Of a stretch of 64,000 nucleotides of DNA, positions 62,634 through 64,000 are shown in pieces. Every line of letters begins with the position of its first letter. The first letter of the stretch is position 1. A program made the translations under genes and the position numbers. Below the pieces are notes generated by a model that saw only the letters and a list, made by a program, of their open reading frames with translations, ran no database searches and had not been told where the DNA came from. Origin of the DNA: Clostridiaceae bacterium (GTDB taxonomy: Bacteria; Bacillota_A; Clostridia; Clostridiales; Clostridiaceae). The stretch spans positions 7,363 through 71,362 of the forward strand of contig JAQSXU010000006.1 in the NCBI GenBank assembly GCA_029256485.1, given 5' to 3'.

Positions 62634-62649
62634 TTAATTAACCGTCCCC
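62634..62649 (-). repeat. GGGGACGGTTAATTAA dispersed motif, copy 13
   Basis: Reads in the sense orientation of gpmA, 14 bases after its stop. The TTAATTA extension matches copy 12. Confidence 0.82.
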
Positions 62650-62663
62650 GATTTTATCCAATT

Positions 62664-63410
62664 TTATTGTGCTTTACCTTGATTTGCTACTGCCTGCTGA
62701 GCTTTTGCAATTTCAGTTTGATTGCCAAGGTAATAATGCCTAATTGGCTTCAGATTATCATCTAACTCATATACCAAAGGTGTGCCTGTTGGAATATTTA
62801 AATTTGACACCTCTTCATTAGAAAGATTGTCAAGGTATTTAACAAGAGCCCTTAAACTGTTTCCGTGAGCAGCTATTATAACTTTTTTGTTTAGTTTAAT
62901 TGTTGGTGCAATTATTTCATTCCAATATGGGATTACTCTTTTAATTGTATCATTTAAATTTTCTGTAAGTGGAATTTCCTCTTCATTTAAATCCTTGTAC
63001 CTTATATCAAATCCAGGATATCTTTTATCGTTTTTATCTAAAGCTGGTGGAAACACATTGGAATCTCTTCTCCATTTTTGTACCTGATCTTGTCCATATT
63101 TTGCTGCTGTTTCAGCTTTATTAAGGCCCTGAAGAGCACCATAGTGTCTTTCATTTAATCGCCATGATCTTTCAACTGGAATCCATAACAACTCTAATTC
63201 ATCTAAAACATACCATAAAGTTTTTATTGACCTTCTCAATACAGACGTAAAACCTACATCAAATGTATATCCTTCTTCTTTTAATATTTGACCAGCTCTT
63301 TTTGCTTCTTCAATTCCCTTTTGAGACAATTCAACATCTGCCCAGCCAGTAAATTTATTTTCCTTGTTCCATAAACTTTCTCCATGTCTTAAAAATACTA
63401 CTTTTTTCAT
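62664..63410 (-). CDS. gpmA: 2,3-bisphosphoglycerate-dependent phosphoglycerate mutase
   Basis: A 248-residue glycolytic enzyme interconverting 3- and 2-phosphoglycerate. The phosphohistidine motif is in [30 protein letters not shown] and [15 protein letters not shown] are the other active-site blocks. The start is the ATG at 63408-63410 after GGAGG; an upstream in-frame ATG is too early. The C-terminal tail ([14 protein letters not shown]) is Ala/Gln-rich. Monocistronic, and its 3' end faces the dispersed motif. Confidence 0.96.
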   Translation of the reverse strand: MKKVVFLRHGESLWNKENKFTGWADVELSQKGIEEAKRAGQILKEEGYTFDVGFTSVLRRSIKTLWYVLDELELLWIPVERSWRLNERHYGALQGLNKAETAAKYGQDQVQKWRRDSNVFPPALDKNDKRYPGFDIRYKDLNEEEIPLTENLNDTIKRVIPYWNEIIAPTIKLNKKVIIAAHGNSLRALVKYLDNLSNEEVSNLNIPTGTPLVYELDDNLKPIRHYYLGNQTEIAKAQQAVANQGKAQ

Positions 63411-63908
63411 ATTAATACCTCCTAAAGGCAATATTCATTATTTTTATCTAATTAATATATTTATTACATATATATTTTATCACACAATTTAGATTAATGG
63501 AAATCAATTATTAATTAATAATATTAATTCACTATCAATTTTACTTATTTACATATTATATAAATGAATGAAATTGAAATACAATATAAAGAAAACCCAC
63601 TTCAATATGAGCTCTCCTATTTATAAAACCATCAAGTATTTTATTTTCTCGATTCAGTCTCTATTTCTTTAAATAATTTATACATAACTTATACAGTTTT
63701 CTGACTTTTTAAATAGCAAATGACTTTCATTATATCTTGAAAACTAATTATTAATAAAAATACTAACTAATAATTAGTGATGTTATTCATATACATCATA
63801 TTTGATTTATATATCTTTTTGTCTATATGTCCATATAAATGTAACAAAATATTTTTTAAATAATACTATATTATTGTGTATATAAATTATTGGAGGAAAA
63901 AAAGAAAA
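63411..63908. other. AT-rich intergenic region before the coat gene
   Basis: About 500 bases between divergent genes. It shows an 11-base inverted repeat (ACTAATTATTA at 63743 with TAATAATTAGT at 63768) and no ORF. A sporulation promoter is expected near 63850-63880, but I could not fix one with confidence. Confidence 0.4.
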
Positions 63909-64000
63909 ATGTATGAAAACCCTATGTACCCAAGAATAAAATGCAAACCAATGGGAATGTGTATTCCTCAAGAAACTGTGATTAGAGATGTTAAATTGGC
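63909..64000 (+). CDS. probable CotJA-like spore coat protein (partial)
   Basis: The frame runs off the right edge after about 30 codons. It opens MYENPMYPRIKCKPMGMCIP and continues VIRDVKLA. Short clostridial CotJA-type proteins have similar Pro/Met/Cys-rich starts and a VKLAxAYVPF block, which the visible end may begin. GGAGG lies about eleven bases before the ATG. Too little is visible to be certain. Confidence 0.45.
   Translation, partial: MYENPMYPRIKCKPMGMCIPQETVIRDVKL

Noticed and set aside
1..64000. CRISPR array, prophage, tRNA or rRNA genes
   Set aside because: No regularly spaced direct repeats, no phage structural or integrase genes, and no recognisable tRNA cloverleaf or rRNA segments were seen by eye.

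Overview
The window looks like chromosomal DNA of a low-GC, endospore-forming anaerobe, most likely Clostridium sensu stricto. Support comes from very AT-rich intergenic DNA, strong AGGAGG-type ribosome binding sites with frequent TTG/GTG starts, a ger spore-germination operon, a bifunctional AdhE, T-box leaders, several radical-SAM, DUF1540 and ferritin-like proteins, and what is probably a spore-coat gene at the right edge. I saw no tRNA, rRNA, CRISPR array or prophage. I do not name a species.

Layout. 1-5.4 kb: a minus-strand germinant-receptor operon with two GerB-type permeases, one GerA, one GerC and two tiny membrane proteins. 5.6-8.7 kb: adhE behind a long leader, then a 41-codon gene. 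8.8-12.6 kb: an oxidoreductase, a nitroreductase and the pseudouridine catabolism pair psuK-psuG. 12.7-13.8 kb: a Y1 (HUH) transposase element of RAYT type. 13.9-18.7 kb: aroD, proS with a proline T-box, an SDR, an isochorismatase-like hydrolase and an Fe-S protein. 18.8-29.4 kb: mostly minus-strand small, membrane and decaying genes, including a frameshifted lipoprotein-like gene, a broken uridine-kinase relative, a metalloprotease-TPR gene with an in-frame stop and pairs of small paralogues. 29.5-37.8 kb: a heterodimeric ABC exporter, a ferritin-VIT iron transporter, an AIM24 protein, and a lipoprotein next to a PMT-type glycosyltransferase. 38.1-39.2 kb: a second RAYT element. 39.3-44.3 kb: DUF1284, a glycine-riboswitch-controlled permease and an HTH plus two radical-SAM genes. 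44.3-51.4 kb: a DUF2089/SHOCT-like/MFS operon, nitroreductase, ECF sigma factor, small proteins and AzlCD. 51.6-64 kb: a phosphodiester glycosidase operon, serA behind two tandem serine T-boxes, an M3 peptidase, a TPR protein, an ABC transporter, an MBL hydrolase, an amidase, gpmA and the start of a probable coat gene.

The most striking unexplained structure is a dispersed motif, GGGGACGGTTAA, found 13 times (14 with one imperfect half) in 64 kb. It sits at the 5' end of both RAYT elements, flanks both transposase genes in inverted orientation, forms close inverted pairs elsewhere, and repeatedly lies right at or within 14 bases of stop codons in the sense orientation, often between the stop and the terminator. 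In two genes (psuG and an RmlD-like reductase) it supplies the final codons. This looks like a REP/RAYT system in a Clostridium, and it is the best candidate here for undescribed biology.
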